64,000 nt of DNA from Thinopyrum elongatum (Eukaryota; Streptophyta; Magnoliopsida; Poales; Poaceae), in contig CM022299.1 in the NCBI GenBank assembly GCA_011799875.1, positions 208,946,070 to 209,010,069 of the forward strand, read 5' to 3'. Positions 1 to 11,480 of the stretch are shown piece by piece (the stretch's first letter is position 1; each line of letters opens with the position of its first letter). Under the pieces are notes generated by a model, which was not told the origin of the DNA, ran no database searches, and saw only the letters and a program-made list of their open reading frames with translations. Both the position numbers and the translations under genes were made by a program.

Positions 1-1133
1 ACATGTCATCTTGATTTGACTTTGGGCCACGATCAAGTCCAGCATAGCAACTAGCAAAGAGCTGTCACGAAATTAGACGTGTGTCACTCTTTTATATGTT
101 TATTTATTTATTTATTCATTGACGCTCTTTCATTTATAGACAAAGGGTAAATCTTTTATTGATTTAAAATGAAGCCTACAAACACAATAAACACACACAC
201 ACCCAGCCTCTGCAATGTGCACAACCAATAACACACAAAAATACTCACCGACAAATAGCAAAGTAAAACCGTTCTAGTTTCATGCTTCTGCAATAAAACC
301 GGGAAGGCCTTTTGACTCCCCGGTGCTCTAACAAACAAATAGCAAAGTTATATAAGAGGAAAGTTATGACTAAGCGAGGAAAAAAAGAAGGAACAAATCC
401 GCGATCGACAAACTACAACAATGATGATATCTACATCAATCATCTCATTACACCACAAGGACAATGAGGTTTTTCATTGGCAACACCTTCATGAAGGGTG
501 CGATGATCAAGCGTTGCCATCATAGAATCCAAGCCAGATTCTAGGTTTTCAGCCTCACGAATCAGTCCAAGCATATCTTTACAATGCGTTCAGCAAAGTA
601 ACGACGCAAATAAAAAATATTGTTATTGCCATGTATGACCAACTCAGACCAGACCTAGGTTTTCACGCTGGAGATCGAGACCGGGTACTCGAGAAGCACC
701 ACGATTATAGCTAAAGCGTGCTAGACTTAAAGTCAGCCGAAACACAAAAACACAAAGAACAAGAGAAAAAGGGATTGCGGCTCTCGGAATGATACACTCC
801 AGATTCGGACATATCAGCCCCTAGGTCGACGGGCCTGAGCAGGGCTCTCTCTTGCGAGGTGGCAGTCGGCGGTTTTATGCTTCACCGACGGTGTTGGTCC
901 GTGTGGTGGCCACTCTGTCTTGCGGCAGCGGTTTTGTTGGTACCCCTCTCCAGATCTAGTGGTAGGCTTTGGTGGTGAGATGCAATCTATGGATGATGGC
1001 TTACATGCACCTAGCCTCGTGTCGCCACACCAATGGCATGCTTGGTTCATTGCCTATACATTCATGTTATGTAATAATTCAATAAGTTAAAGTTTGAAAT
1101 AAGCAATAAAACTTGTCTTGTGCTAAAAAAAAG
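1..1133. other. AT-rich DNA with no supported gene; possible retroposed 3' end
   Basis: I see no convincing coding frame here. The short open frames are isolated and lack recognisable domains. A GC-richer stretch (about 780-1040) is followed by AT-rich sequence with an AATAAA hexamer at 1105-1110 and a run of eight A residues at 1125-1132. That could be the 3' end of a LINE or a retroposed transcript in plus orientation, but I cannot identify a reverse transcriptase or target duplication, so this is a weak inference. Confidence 0.3.
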
Positions 1134-1473
1134 CCTACCAATTATGTAAATATATTAAACATCAGCTAATATTAAAGAGTATGGATGGAAAAAAATTGGG
1201 CATGACTTGTGCTAAAAAATGAAAACATTAGTGCTAAAAATATTGCAAAACGGAAATTAATCAACGTTTCGCGCTATTTTCGACACTTCTTTCAAGCCCT
1301 GTATGGTTGGAGCACTCCTAATAAATATGCATGTGAATACTCCATATGGATAAGAGAGGAATAGAATAAAAGGCTACCAATTAAGTAAATATATTAAACA
1401 TCAACCAATATTAAAGTGTGTGGATGGACAAGAAAATTAGGAATGACTTGTGCTGAAAAATGAAAACATTGCA
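1134..1473 (+). repeat. Imperfect direct repeat, about 100 bp, spaced about 239 bp
   Basis: The stretch starting near 1134 (cctaccaattatgtaaa) recurs near 1374 (ctaccaattaagtaaa). Both continue through a matching segment that ends near the words cttgtgct and aatgaaaacat. The copies differ at several scattered positions, so the duplication is old. No function is visible. Confidence 0.6.
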
Positions 1474-2093
1474 TTGGGCGTGCAAAACGAGCTCTGAATG
1501 GGATGAAACTTTGCATGGAGTCTTCATTGGGCACCTGTAGGGTGTGGTAAAAATTTGAGATCGTTACGGCAAAAACATGATCCACATCGTGTACAAACCG
1601 GACAATCTTCCACCAAGTATAAGGGTTTCGAATGAAAATAGCTGCCCCACACACACAAAATCATTTTTAAAAAATCTTTTGAACTTCAATTTTTTTCATG
1701 TGCAATAAAAGCTATTGGAAGCCCCGTGCTCAAAATTTGTAGCTTTTTTAGTTGGTTTGCTATTTTCGCGGTATTAATTGACTTTCCGGCAACTAAAAAG
1801 GCAAAAAGCTTTGGGCGTGCGAACGATCTCCGAATGGGATGAAACTTTGCATGGAGTCTTCATTGGGCACCTGTAGGGTGTGGTAAAAATTTGAGATCGT
1901 TGTGGCAAAAACTTGATACACATCATGTACAAATCGGACGCTCTTCCATTAAGTATAAGGGTTTCGAGTGAAAATAGCAGCCACACACACAAAATCATTT
2001 ATAAAAAATCTTGTGAACTTAACTTTTTTCCATGTGTAATAGACGCTATTGCCAGCCTCGTGCTCAAAATTTGCAGCTTTTTCAGTAGGTTAA
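1472..2093 (+). repeat. Tandem dimer of a ~335-bp unit
   Basis: Two adjacent copies of a roughly 335-bp unit run from about 1472 and about 1806. Shared landmarks are gaatgggatgaaactttgc at 1496 and 1832, the phrase gggcacctgtagggtgtgg, an acacacaca-type tract, and tgctcaaaattt at 1728 and 2061. Landmark offsets are 333-336 bp, so small indels have accumulated. Neither copy holds a long reading frame. The unit could be satellite-like or internal transposon sequence. Confidence 0.75.
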
Positions 2094-2124
2094 CTTACAC
2101 ATAAATTCTCTGGAAATTTTTGGG

Positions 2125-2175
2125 GTTATCTTACATGTGGCGGGCCCTATTCAGGGCCTGCCACTACTAACTTCT

Positions 2176-2212
<37 letters not shown>

Positions 2213-2582
2213 GTGTGGATCACCACATTTTATCTATGGCGGGCACGAAAACTGCCCACCACCGCTAACTTCTGATATATTAAACTTGTTTTTTGTGCTG
2301 GTCAGCACAATTTATCTGTGGCGGGCATAAATATTGCCGCCACTGACACCTTCCATACCAGTGGCGGGTATTCCACAGTGTCCGCCACTGCTCATTCTCA
2401 GTATGCGGGCAAATTTTGAAGACTTCACCTGTGGCGAGTGTTTATTTACGCTCGTCACTGCTATGGTGGAAGCAGTGGCGGACGCTCTTTATTACCCGTC
2501 ACCGTTGCCTTTCCAAAATAGCAGTGTCGGGTGCATGCCTATGCCCACCACTAATTTCAGGTCACCTATAAGCCTTTTCCCT
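2125..2582. mobile_element. CACTA transposon remnant: hairpin-type subterminal repeats
   Basis: This stretch is built from repeated units in which gtggcggg-type words are followed within 20-40 bp by their inverse (cccgccac-type), with variants such as ggcgagtg/cgctcgtcac and ggcggacgc/acccgtcacc. Such inverted GC-rich units in an AT-rich setting are typical of the subterminal regions of Triticeae CACTA elements. No terminal CACTA or transposase gene remains. The right side is cut off abruptly by Angela-like sequence at about 2583. Confidence 0.6.
2178..2212. repeat. (AT)n microsatellite
   Basis: A perfect AT dinucleotide run of about 17 units lies inside the CACTA remnant. It separates two of the GGCGGG hairpin units. 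Confidence 0.95.
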
Positions 2583-3176
2583 GAAGTTACCAAAGTGATC
2601 AAAGCCATTGATCATAGGACAATGTCATGAAGTACTAAGAGTAAGAAAGATGGCATGTTTCTCGCATACGGAAAAAAAATGAAGAAACTGATGAAAAGAG
2701 TTACATCAACACATGGCTCGTTGTAAGTAGTTACATCAATGCTCCAAACGATTTTTGATTAAAGGATATGTGTAATACATTAAACGGTGGCATGATAAGT
2801 TGGAATTGGTCCAAGAAGGTTATCGTGGCGAATTCTATTACAAAGGCTAAGTATGTTGTCGCTTTAGAAGCAACAATGGAGCGTGATGGGTCAAGTAGTT
2901 CATTTATGAACTTGGTATGGTTCCATGGCCCGGTCTAAGGAATCAAAGGTCTTACTAGTGATTCAAGACATACAAAGCTAGTTCCACATAAATTATGAAT
3001 TTTGTGAAAGCATAAAGATGCAAGGGAATGCAAAGATACACTCAGATCTGATCTTATCAGATTTGAGAAGATGAAGGCTATACGACAAGCAAAGCATGCA
3101 CTAATGCCAGATTGCCATTGGTGTAAAAGGAAAATATGTTAACTAGATTATTGACTCTACTGCAAGTGGGAGTCGG
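2583..3176 (+). pseudogene. Copia pol 3' end (RNase H region), heavily decayed
   Basis: The plus strand retains short patches of the Copia RNase H C-terminal region, for example the A-K-Y-V-V-A-L-E-A-T peptide near 2847-2876, which corresponds to the conserved segment around the catalytic glutamate of RNase H. Many stops and indels surround it. The polypurine-like tract gcaagtgggag lies directly before the LTR at about 3161-3171. It is not functional. Confidence 0.7.
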
Positions 3177-4713
3177 TTGTAAATTAGCCCTAGAGGCAAT
3201 AATATTGTATTGTTTATTTCCATGTTTATAATTAAGAGTTTATATTCTATGTTATAACTGGTATGATCCTGGAATATGTGATTCAATGAAAAAACTCATA
3301 TGCATGTGTGGAATGATAAACGGTAAAACCTAATTCCTAGTCTCGCCTCTAGGACTATCTCAAGTGTTGTTAGTGATCATGTTTTACGGATCTTGAGATA
3401 TCGTGAAGTGTAATGAAAGACCCAAACCAACTTTGAGAACATGACGTTGGAAGAACGATCATATTGAATTGACCCTAACTTGTTTGTTATACTTGAGATA
3501 CAATCGTCACAAGTCAATCGTTATAACATGGAGACTTAACGTATGGTTTAGTTCCTTAGACCATGAGAGTATCATAGTCACTTCTTACCGTACGGTAGAC
3601 TTTGGGATTGCTCAAATGTCATTTGTAATATGGTGATCATAATGACAACTTACAGGTTCATCAAAAAGTTTGACAAGGGGCTAGATAGCTCAAGAGTGGG
3701 ATTTGCTCCTCTGACAATGGAGAGATACTCTTAGGGCCCTCTCAATGTGACGACATCCATCATCGTCTGGCCAGACACAGGTGACTAGGTCACAGGGATG
3801 CCGAAACAAGTCAACAAGAAAGAAGAACAAAACCGATAATGAGGTGACTGGTATAGTGAGTATGAGAATGACTCAAGACGATACCGATATATCTCACCAC
3901 GGGTTTTGTAAAGTATCACAAAGCAAAGGTAATAGCACATGATAACCAAAGTTTTGAGAGAAAGCGGAAGCGTTCCAGGGTTACCGGAAGAGTTTTGGGG
4001 TTTACCGAGTAATACCCGAAATTGATATATAGGTGGAAAATGTTTTCGGAGATGTTAAATTAATAATAAAAGGCTCTAGTAATGATTAGGACGCTTTTAT
4101 ATTTAATTAAAGATCACCGGGCTGAAGAAAATACAAAAAGGCCAAGTGGTGGAAGGTTATTGGGCCCTAGAGCCCAATAGCAGGCGCCGACAAGCTAGGG
4201 GATGCCGAATTGGAGGGGGATTCCCCCTCTTCTTGGCTGGATAAGGGGGGAAGGAAACCTCCCCTTTGTGGCACCCCTCCCTCTCCTCCAACCTATATAT
4301 ACTAGAGGTTTTGGCCCTTGGAATACACTAGTTTTTTAGCCTCCTCTAGTTCTCTAGTTCTAGTTGATCTAATTAGCACTAGATCTAATCCTCTCTAGTC
4401 CTCATAATTATAAGCCCAGTGTGGCTCTAATACTCCCCCTCTGATTCTCCGGCATCGATTAGCTCTAGATGGCAAAGCGTTGCCGGATTGTGAAGACCCT
4501 ATGCTTGCAAACCGTGGAGAGGTCGTGCTTTCGGCCTTCAATTTGAGGGATCATTCGTGAATGGTTCAAGGGACTTAAAATACAATCTACTCTGACTCTT
4601 CCCCTAAAACTCAGAGTTGGTAATGATCTGATCCAAACCATTAATGCATCTTCATAGTGTTCCTGGTTTGATTGTAGGACGATTTTGTTTGTTTTCTAGT
4701 ACGTTTCCCAACA
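3177..4713 (+). repeat. Angela-like LTR (3' LTR of the truncated copy)
   Basis: The LTR starts near 3177, where the usual TGTTGGAAATATGCCC start has decayed to a tgtaaattagccc form, and ends at tttcccaaca (4704-4713). A TATA-like word, ctatatatacta, sits at about 4303-4314 in the same place as in the other two Angela LTRs. At about 1.54 kb it is shorter than those (about 1.8 kb), so it carries internal deletions. Confidence 0.85.
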
Positions 4714-6543
4714 GGAAGAGAATATTGACATGAGCTCAGGAACTGATCCAGAGAGTCAAGACTCTGATACAGGTTCTCCAAGTGATCATGGCCTCCCTCC
4801 TGCATCCACCTATGCATGGAGGAAGAGGAATTCAGATGAGGGGGATAGTGACTTCACTCCATCTTTGGAAGCTGAGTCATGGAAAGAAAGGATAGTTGCT
4901 TAGAAGGTGCCTACCTCTACTGCTGCCAAAAGAGGCATTGCACCTAGCATGAAGGAGCTAGCTTAGCTCAAGGGCAGTCAAAGCTTTATAACCCACAAGT
5001 ATAAGGGATCGTAACAGTTTTTGAGGGTAGAGTATTCAACCCAAATTTATTGATTCGACACAAGGGAAGCCAAAGAATATTAGCAAGTATTAGCAATTGA
5101 GTTGTCAATTCAATCACACCTTGAGAACTAAATATATGTAGCAGAGTGATCGGTAGCACATTAATATGATAGTTTGATAGCGATAGTAGCAATAGCAACA
5201 GTAACAGTAGTAGTAGCAGTTTTGTAGCAATTGTGACAACAACACCAGCAGCAGTGGTAACTTATCAAAGATCAGTATGTGAAAAGCTCATAGGCATTGG
5301 ATCAGTGATGGGTAATTATGTTGGATGACATTCATCATGTAATAGTCATAACCTAAGGCGACACAGAACTAGCTCCAATTCATCAATGTAATGTAGGCAT
5401 GTATTCCGTATATAGTCATACATGCTTGCGATAAGAACTTGCATGACATCTTTTGTCCTACCCTCCCGTGGCAGCGGGGTCCATAAGGAAACTAAGGGAT
5501 ATTAAGGCCTCCTTTTAATAGAGAACCAGAACAAAGCATTAGCACATAGTGAATACATGAACTCCTAAAACTACGGTAATCACCAGAAAGAATCCCAATT
5601 ATTGTCACCTTGGGGTATGCGGATCATAACACATAATAGGTGCATACAACTTGCAAGATAGGATCAAGAACACAAATATATTCATGAAAACATAAAGGGT
5701 TCAGATCTAAAATCATGCCACTCAGGCCCTAGCGACAATCATTAAGCATAGCAAAGTCATAGCAACATCAATCTCAGAACATAGTGGATACTAGGGATCA
5801 AGCCCTAACAAACTAACTCAATTACATGATAAATCTCATCCAACCCATCACCGTCCAGCAAGCCTACGAAGGAATTACTCACTCCCGGCGGTGAGCATCA
5901 TGAACTTGGTGATGGAGGATAGTTGATGATGACGACGATGTCGAATCCCCCTCTCCGGAGCCCCGGACGGACTCCAGATCAGCCCTCCAGGTGAAAAACA
6001 GGAGGTGGCGGCGGCTCCGTATCGTAAAACACAATTATTCCTTCTCTCTGGGTTTTTTTCTTGACGAATAGGTACTTATGGAGTTGGAGTTAGGGTTGCG
6101 GGAGTTGCCAGGGGCCCACAAGCCTGGTAGGCGCGCCCCCTGGGCTTGTGGCGCCTTGGTGGCCCCCCTCTAGTAATTTCCTTCGCCAATATTTTTTATA
6201 TATTCTGAAATAATTCTCCGTAAATTTTCAGCTTAATCCGAGAACTTTTATTTCTGCACAAAAACAACACCATGACAATTCTGCTAAAAGCAGCGTCAGG
6301 CCGGGTTAGTCCCATTCAAATCATGCAAATTAGAGTCCAAAACAAGAGCAAAAGTGTTTGGAAATGTAGATACGTTTGGGACGTATCAAAGTCCAAGAGG
6401 CAAAGGAAGAGGAAGGCCACTATGTTTGTGGATCCCCATGCCGATGCAACTGAGAGCATCCTAAAGAGGATGAAGAAGAAGAGGAAGATCAGGTGTCCAA
6501 GCCCCCTACTAAGAAGTTGATGGCAGATGCTATGGCTAAGTTA
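4714..6543 (+). other. Unidentified transposon-like coding remnant, split by a solo LTR
   Basis: The flanks of the solo LTR (4714-4985 and 6389-6543) look like decayed coding sequence. The left part reads as a Ser/Asp/Glu-rich segment with two stops. The right part has a glycine/arginine-rich patch resembling an AT-hook (G-K-G-R-G-R-P), followed in another frame by an acidic run and the K-K-L-M-A-D-A-M-A-K peptide. The mix of acidic and basic low-complexity peptide suggests a gag-like or accessory transposon protein, but I do not recognise a family. Confidence 0.4.
4986..6388 (-). mobile_element. Solo LTR of an Athila-like Gypsy family, minus orientation
   Basis: Read on the minus strand this begins TGATACGTCCCAAACG and ends near ...TACTTGTGGGTTAT, matching the plus-strand solo LTR at 36350-37747 along its length (1403 versus 1398 bp). 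No internal region or second LTR is present, so unequal recombination between LTRs is the likely origin. The flanking 5-mers are aagct (4981-4985) and aagtc (6389-6393), only a partial match, so the target duplication has decayed or the boundary is off by a base. Confidence 0.8.
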
Positions 6544-7198
6544 CACTACAAAAAAATACACTTCCGTGATGATACGTGTTTGTCACAGTAGTTCACGTTT
6601 TCTGTAATGCATGTACATCCATGACGATTTTATGACAGAATCAAGATAGTCATACCTATGTTGTCGTAGAAGTGTTCCATGACAATACCAAAATTATCAT
6701 CACAGAAGTGTCCACTTCCATGATGATAAATGGCGCGTCATGGAACCGCTTTCGTCAAGGGTAACCGACACATGGCATCCACCATAACGGGTCGCCGTTA
6801 AGCTATCTGGTTCTGGTTTGGATCCGATAACCTGTTAACAGCCCGGACCAATGGGGATTTTCCACGTGTAAAATTCTCATTCGCCGGCGGATCCACGTGT
6901 CGGCTCAGCGTTGGGACAGTTGTCATCCAGCGAATGGACGGGACGCACCTATGATACGTCAACACGTGGCTCGGCCCAACAGTGGCCCATTCAGGTCAAA
7001 AGGCCGGCCCATTTGACCTGGTCAAAAGGTAACGGCCGGCCCACTTAAAGCCTGATAGCGGCCTGTTCGCACATAGCCCATTTACAGCGCACTAACTCAC
7101 GGCCCATTATGGCCTATCCGAATTAGGCCCAGTAGCGTCATCTGGGCCATCCAATATGATTCCAGCCCATTGTAACTTCCGGCCCATGTATGGCCCAT
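6544..7198. repeat. CACTA terminus and subterminal repeats, left part
   Basis: After the CACTA terminus come repeated words around ccatgac/gtcatgg and tgtcgtagaagtg, then from about 6960 a dense array of ggcccatt and ggcccgtt words. Subterminal arrays of this kind are the usual binding platform for CACTA regulatory proteins (established for TnpA in En/Spm). Element 1 inserted into one of these words, so its target duplication cccat is itself part of the array. Confidence 0.65.
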
Positions 7199-7672
7199 TG
7201 AGGGAGTCCTGGATTAAGGGGTCCTCGGGCGTCCGGGCTATGTGACATGGGCCGGACTGATGGGCCGTGAAGATATAAAGTAGAAGGCCTTTCCCCGTGT
7301 CTGGATAGGACTTTCCCTTACGTGGACGGCAAGATTGGCGTCCGGATGTGTAATTTCCTTCCTGTAAACCGACTCTGTACAAACCCTAGCCCCCTCCGGT
7401 GTCTATATAAACCAGAGGGGTTAGTCCGTAGAGGCTATCATAATATCCATAGGCTAGACATCTAGGGTTTAGCTATTACGATCTCGAGGTAGATCAACTC
7501 TTGTAACCCCCATACTCATCAAATACAATCAAGCAGGACATAGGGTTTTACCTCCATTAAGAGGGCCCGAACCTGGGTAAACATCGTGTTCCCTTTGTCC
7601 CTTGTTACCTTCGATCCTCAGACGCACAGTCCGGGACCCCCTACCCGAGATCGGCCGGTTTTGACACCGACA
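7199..7672 (+). repeat. Element 1 5' LTR
   Basis: It starts TGAGGGAGTCCTGG and ends ttgacaccgaca. A TATA box, tatataa (7404-7410), follows the CT-rich stretch ccccctccggtg, so transcription probably starts near 7435. The candidate primer-binding site immediately follows as ttggtgctttcattgagag from 7673; I could not match it to a tRNA with certainty. Confidence 0.92.
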
Positions 7673-7707
7673 TTGGTGCTTTCATTGAGAGTTCCTCTGT
7701 GTCGTCG

Positions 7708-9363
7708 ATGGAAGGATCGATGGCTCGCCTTGTCATCAATGACAACATCACCTCTGGAGGATCCCTAGCTCTGGGACAGATCCTCCAACTCAGCGGTTTT
7801 ACCATGGGCGCCCGCTCGGCTGTTGAGCCGAAGGCGGCCCCCCAAATCGCCAAACATCATCTCCGCATCGGCCTCGAACACTCCGAAAAGATGGATCCGG
7901 CAGATGTCTCGTCCTTGAACGAACTACTAGATCACATCGCTGCCTTGGGGGTCGCAACAGACTATGATCGGATTGGGCTTAAACCCGATCAGAGGGAAAT
8001 CAGGTCCCCGACGATCACCCATCTGGTATCGGTCGTGGAGGAACAGGCCGAGGATACTTCTCCTCCTAAGTTGGTAACAAACTATGTTCGGATTTTTGAG
8101 CCCTGCGAGCCGGTTACCCATCATCGGGAAGAGACCACAGGTCCTCCGAACATAGAATCTGGCGTTAAGCCCGAAAGTCACCAGGGCCCTCCTGATCCTA
8201 GACCAGTGACCTCGGAGATTCTTCAAACTCCGGATCCGACAGCGGGTTGGGGTTCGGATTTTAGCCCACCCACCCACCACAAGCAATATTCCCCAAGCAA
8301 TTCAGGTCCTCCAGATGTATGTGACCTAATGTATGTACGACAGCAACCTCAGGAAACGGTCCATCACTTCTGGGCCAGATTCCTCCTTGTTAAAAACAAG
8401 ATTAAAGATTGTTGTGACGAGGACGCGGTTTCAGTTTTCTGCCGCAATTGTACGGACGAGGGAATCCTCAATGCACTCAACCGCCGCCGCATACTGCACT
8501 TTGCAGATTTGGCACATATAGTACAGAAGTACTGCGCAATGGAAAGCGCCTGGAAAGCCCAGACGCCCCAGTGGGAACCTCCCTCCTTTAAGCAGCACAC
8601 TGGACGGGCAAAAAGGATGCACCCTTACGGGGCACCCGATCATCATCTCATTGACAAGAAAATAAAACCCTTCACGGGACATAGAACTGTCCTTGACGAA
8701 CTGCTCGGCAAACCGTGTCAGATACACACGACGCCGAATACCGAACCAACACATAGCCTTCGGGCATGTTGGGTACTCCGGCAGGTGGCTAAGAGTGGCG
8801 AGGCCATCCTCACCAACACCACCCCGGAGAAGCACTCTTCGGAGGATGACGACCTTAATGTCTTTACGGTCTTTGAGACCTTTCCTTCAAATAATCGGCA
8901 CAAAAGGGCGCTCCGCGACCTCACCGAAGTTAACCAGGTAGCCGCAATAAATCCTTGGAATGATACGGCAATAACTTTTACTGCCGACGACGAACCAAGG
9001 GCCAGATCAGTCCGAGCACCCGCCGCCTTGGTCTTAAACCCAATCGTAGATGGCTTTCGACTCACCAAGGTGCTCATGGATGGCTGCAGTGGATTAAACC
9101 TCATCTACAAAGACACGTTCGATAAAATGCAAATGGACAAGAGTCGCATTGAGCAAAGCATCACCACCTTTCGAGGGATTATCCCCAGTCGTGAAGCACG
9201 ATGTTCGAGGAAAATTAAACTTGATGTAGTATTCGGCACGCCGGAGAACTACAGGTCCGAAGAGTTTCTCTTCCATGTGGCACCTTTCAATAGCGGATAT
9301 CACGCCCTGTTGGGGCGAGACGCCTTCACACGCTTCCAAGCCAACCCCATTACGGGTATATGA
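7708..9363 (+). pseudogene. Element 1 gag and protease
   Basis: The frame opens at ATG 7708, 36 bp after the LTR, with a second in-frame ATG at 7720. A gag core lies at about residues 205-300 (V-R-Q-Q-P-Q-E-T followed by W-A-R-F). The protease region is near the end, with the active-site-like M-D-G-C-S-G at about 9076-9093; most relatives I know carry glycine where this copy has cysteine. Next come L-G-R-D-A-F flap/C-terminal motifs at about 9310-9330. The frame then ends at TGA 9361-9363 while the homology continues one frame over, so a 1-nt deletion near 9355 broke the gag-pol join. Confidence 0.85.
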
Positions 9364-11480
9364 AGCTCAAAATGTCAGGGCCTAACAGAGTCATCACCAT
9401 CGCCAGTGATCCGGATATAGCGCTCCACGCCGAAAACAAAATGGCATCCTTGGCCTTCGAGGCACTATCCGAAGCCCTAGCGGCCGAGGAGCTAACCACT
9501 CTGCGCTCCACAGTGGACAAAGATGATGTAATCCTCGATAAGAGGCCGAAGTCCACTTCTTTCAAACCAGCAGATGAAATAGTAAAATTTCAAGTACACC
9601 CGACGGATCCCAACAAGACAGCCTCCATTGGAGCACAGCTGGATCCAACGATCGACACCGCACTAAGAGCATTCATGCGCGAAAATTGAGATATATTCGC
9701 CTGGCACCCTTCGGACATGCCCGGGATCCCACGCAGACGGGCCGAACATAGCCTCAATATTATAAAGGGGTTCAAACCAGTCAAGCAAACGCTGCGGCGA
9801 TTTTCCGAACCCAAACGACAGGCTATGGGGGAGTAGCTAGCTAAGCTTCTCGAAGCAGGGTTCATCAGGGAGATCAAACATCCGGACTGGCTAGCAAACC
9901 TGGTCATGGTACCGAAGAAGGATAAGTCCTGGCGCCTTTGTGTCGATTTCAAAGACCTTAATAAGGCCTGCCCTAAGGACCCCTTCCCGTTGCCCCGTAT
10001 TGACCAAATCATTAACGCGACTGCAGGACACGATTCACTGTGTTTCCTCGATGCATACTCCGGATACCATCAAATTAAGATGAAGGAGTCCGACCAGCCC
10101 ACAACGGCATTCATTACCCCATACGGGCCTTTCTGCTTCAACACCATGCCATTCGGACTCAAAAACACTGGCGCCACTTACCAACGCATGATTCAAACAT
10201 GTCTGGAGAAACAGATTGGCAAGACAGTGGAGGCATACGTAGATGATGTAGTCATCAAGACTAAACATGTCGAGTCATTGGTGGACGATCTACACCTGAC
10301 ATTCGACAACCTCCGAACATACGACATACGGCTCAATCCGGAAAAATGTGTCTTCGGCGTTCCAGCCGGTAAACTACTCGAGTTCATTGTTTCCAATAGA
10401 GGAATCGAAGCAAACCCAGCAAAAATCCAAGCCCTGTCACAATTGGCAACCCCAACAGACCTAAAGCAGGTCCAAAAACTAGCTGGGTGCATGGCAGCTT
10501 TGAGCCGCTTTATCTCCAGATTGGGAGAAAAGGCACTGCCACTTTATCGCCTACTCCGACGAACCGACCACTTCGAGTGGACGGATGCAGCAACAGCCGG
10601 ATTGGAAGAAATAAAAGCTTTGTTAGCAAGCAACCCAATCCTCGCCGCACCAAGCGTTGGCGAACCTATGTTGCTCTACATATCTGCAACCCACCAGGTG
10701 GTGAGCGTCGTGCTCATCGTCGAACAAGAGGAAGAGGGACATAAATTCCCACTCCAAAAACCAGTATACTATGTATCGGTGGTCCTTACACCGTGCAAAT
10801 CTCGATACCCACACTACCAAAAGATAGCGTATGCGGTCTTTATGGCATCCCGGAAGCTGTGGCACTACTTTCAAGAGTGTTCGATCACGGTGGCATCCGA
10901 AGTACCACTCAATGATATCATAAATAATCGGGACGCCACCGGCCGCATAGCCAAATGGGCCATCGAGCTCTTACCGTTTGAAATAACATACAAGCCACGC
11001 CGAGCTATTAAATCTCAGGTGTTGGCCGACTTCGTCGCCGAATGGACGGAAGCCGAACTCCCTAAAGAATACAACACATACTCCAACTGGGTAATGTACT
11101 TCGACGGCTCTAAAATGTTAGTCGGGCTAGGAGCCGGTGTCATCTTAACTTCCCCCACTGGGGACACAGTCCGCTATGTATTGCAAATAATGTACACGGA
11201 CTCCAACAACGCAGCCGAATACGAGGCACTACTGCACGGTCTCCGGATAGCCGTCTCCGTGGGCATTCAATGCCTAGAGGTGCGTGGGGATTCGAACCTC
11301 GCAGTATCCCAAATAAATGGAGATTTCGATGCAAAAGACCCAAAGATGACGGCATACCGCGACGCCGTACTCAAAATATCAGCTCGGTTTGAGGGGCTCG
11401 AGTTTCATCATGTCGCTCGAGAAAGTAATCAGGCAGCAGACATCCTTGCCCGAATGGCAGGACGAGAGCGGCAATACTAG
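9360..11480 (+). pseudogene. Element 1 reverse transcriptase and tandem RNase H domains
   Basis: This frame holds two in-frame stops, TGA 9687-9689 and TAG 9834-9836, before the reverse transcriptase core. RT motifs are clear: W-R-L-C-V-D-F near 9930, F-L-D-A-Y-S-G-Y-H-Q near 10047, and the Y-V-D-D catalytic box at 10236-10247. A first RNase H/connection region covers about 10650-11030, and a second RNase H with Y-F-D-G-S (near 11097), E-Y-E-A-L-L (near 11219) and R-G-D-S (near 11284) covers about 11080-11450. The second domain is the archaeal-type RNase H characteristic of Tat elements. The frame closes at TAG 11478-11480. Confidence 0.9.

Larger units (their letters stand above)
2583..4713 (+). 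mobile_element. Truncated Angela/BARE1/WIS-like Copia element (3' part only)
   Basis: Sequence from about 2583 aligns in order with the 3' internal part of the larger Angela-like copy at 56582-57333. The shared blocks are gttacca, the word gatcatagg, ctcgcatacgg, aagttggaat, ggctaagta, and the tail before the polypurine tract. It is followed by a complete-looking LTR. Everything upstream of the 3' end of pol is missing, so the element was truncated, or its 5' part was replaced by the CACTA remnant. No target duplication can be checked. Confidence 0.85.
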
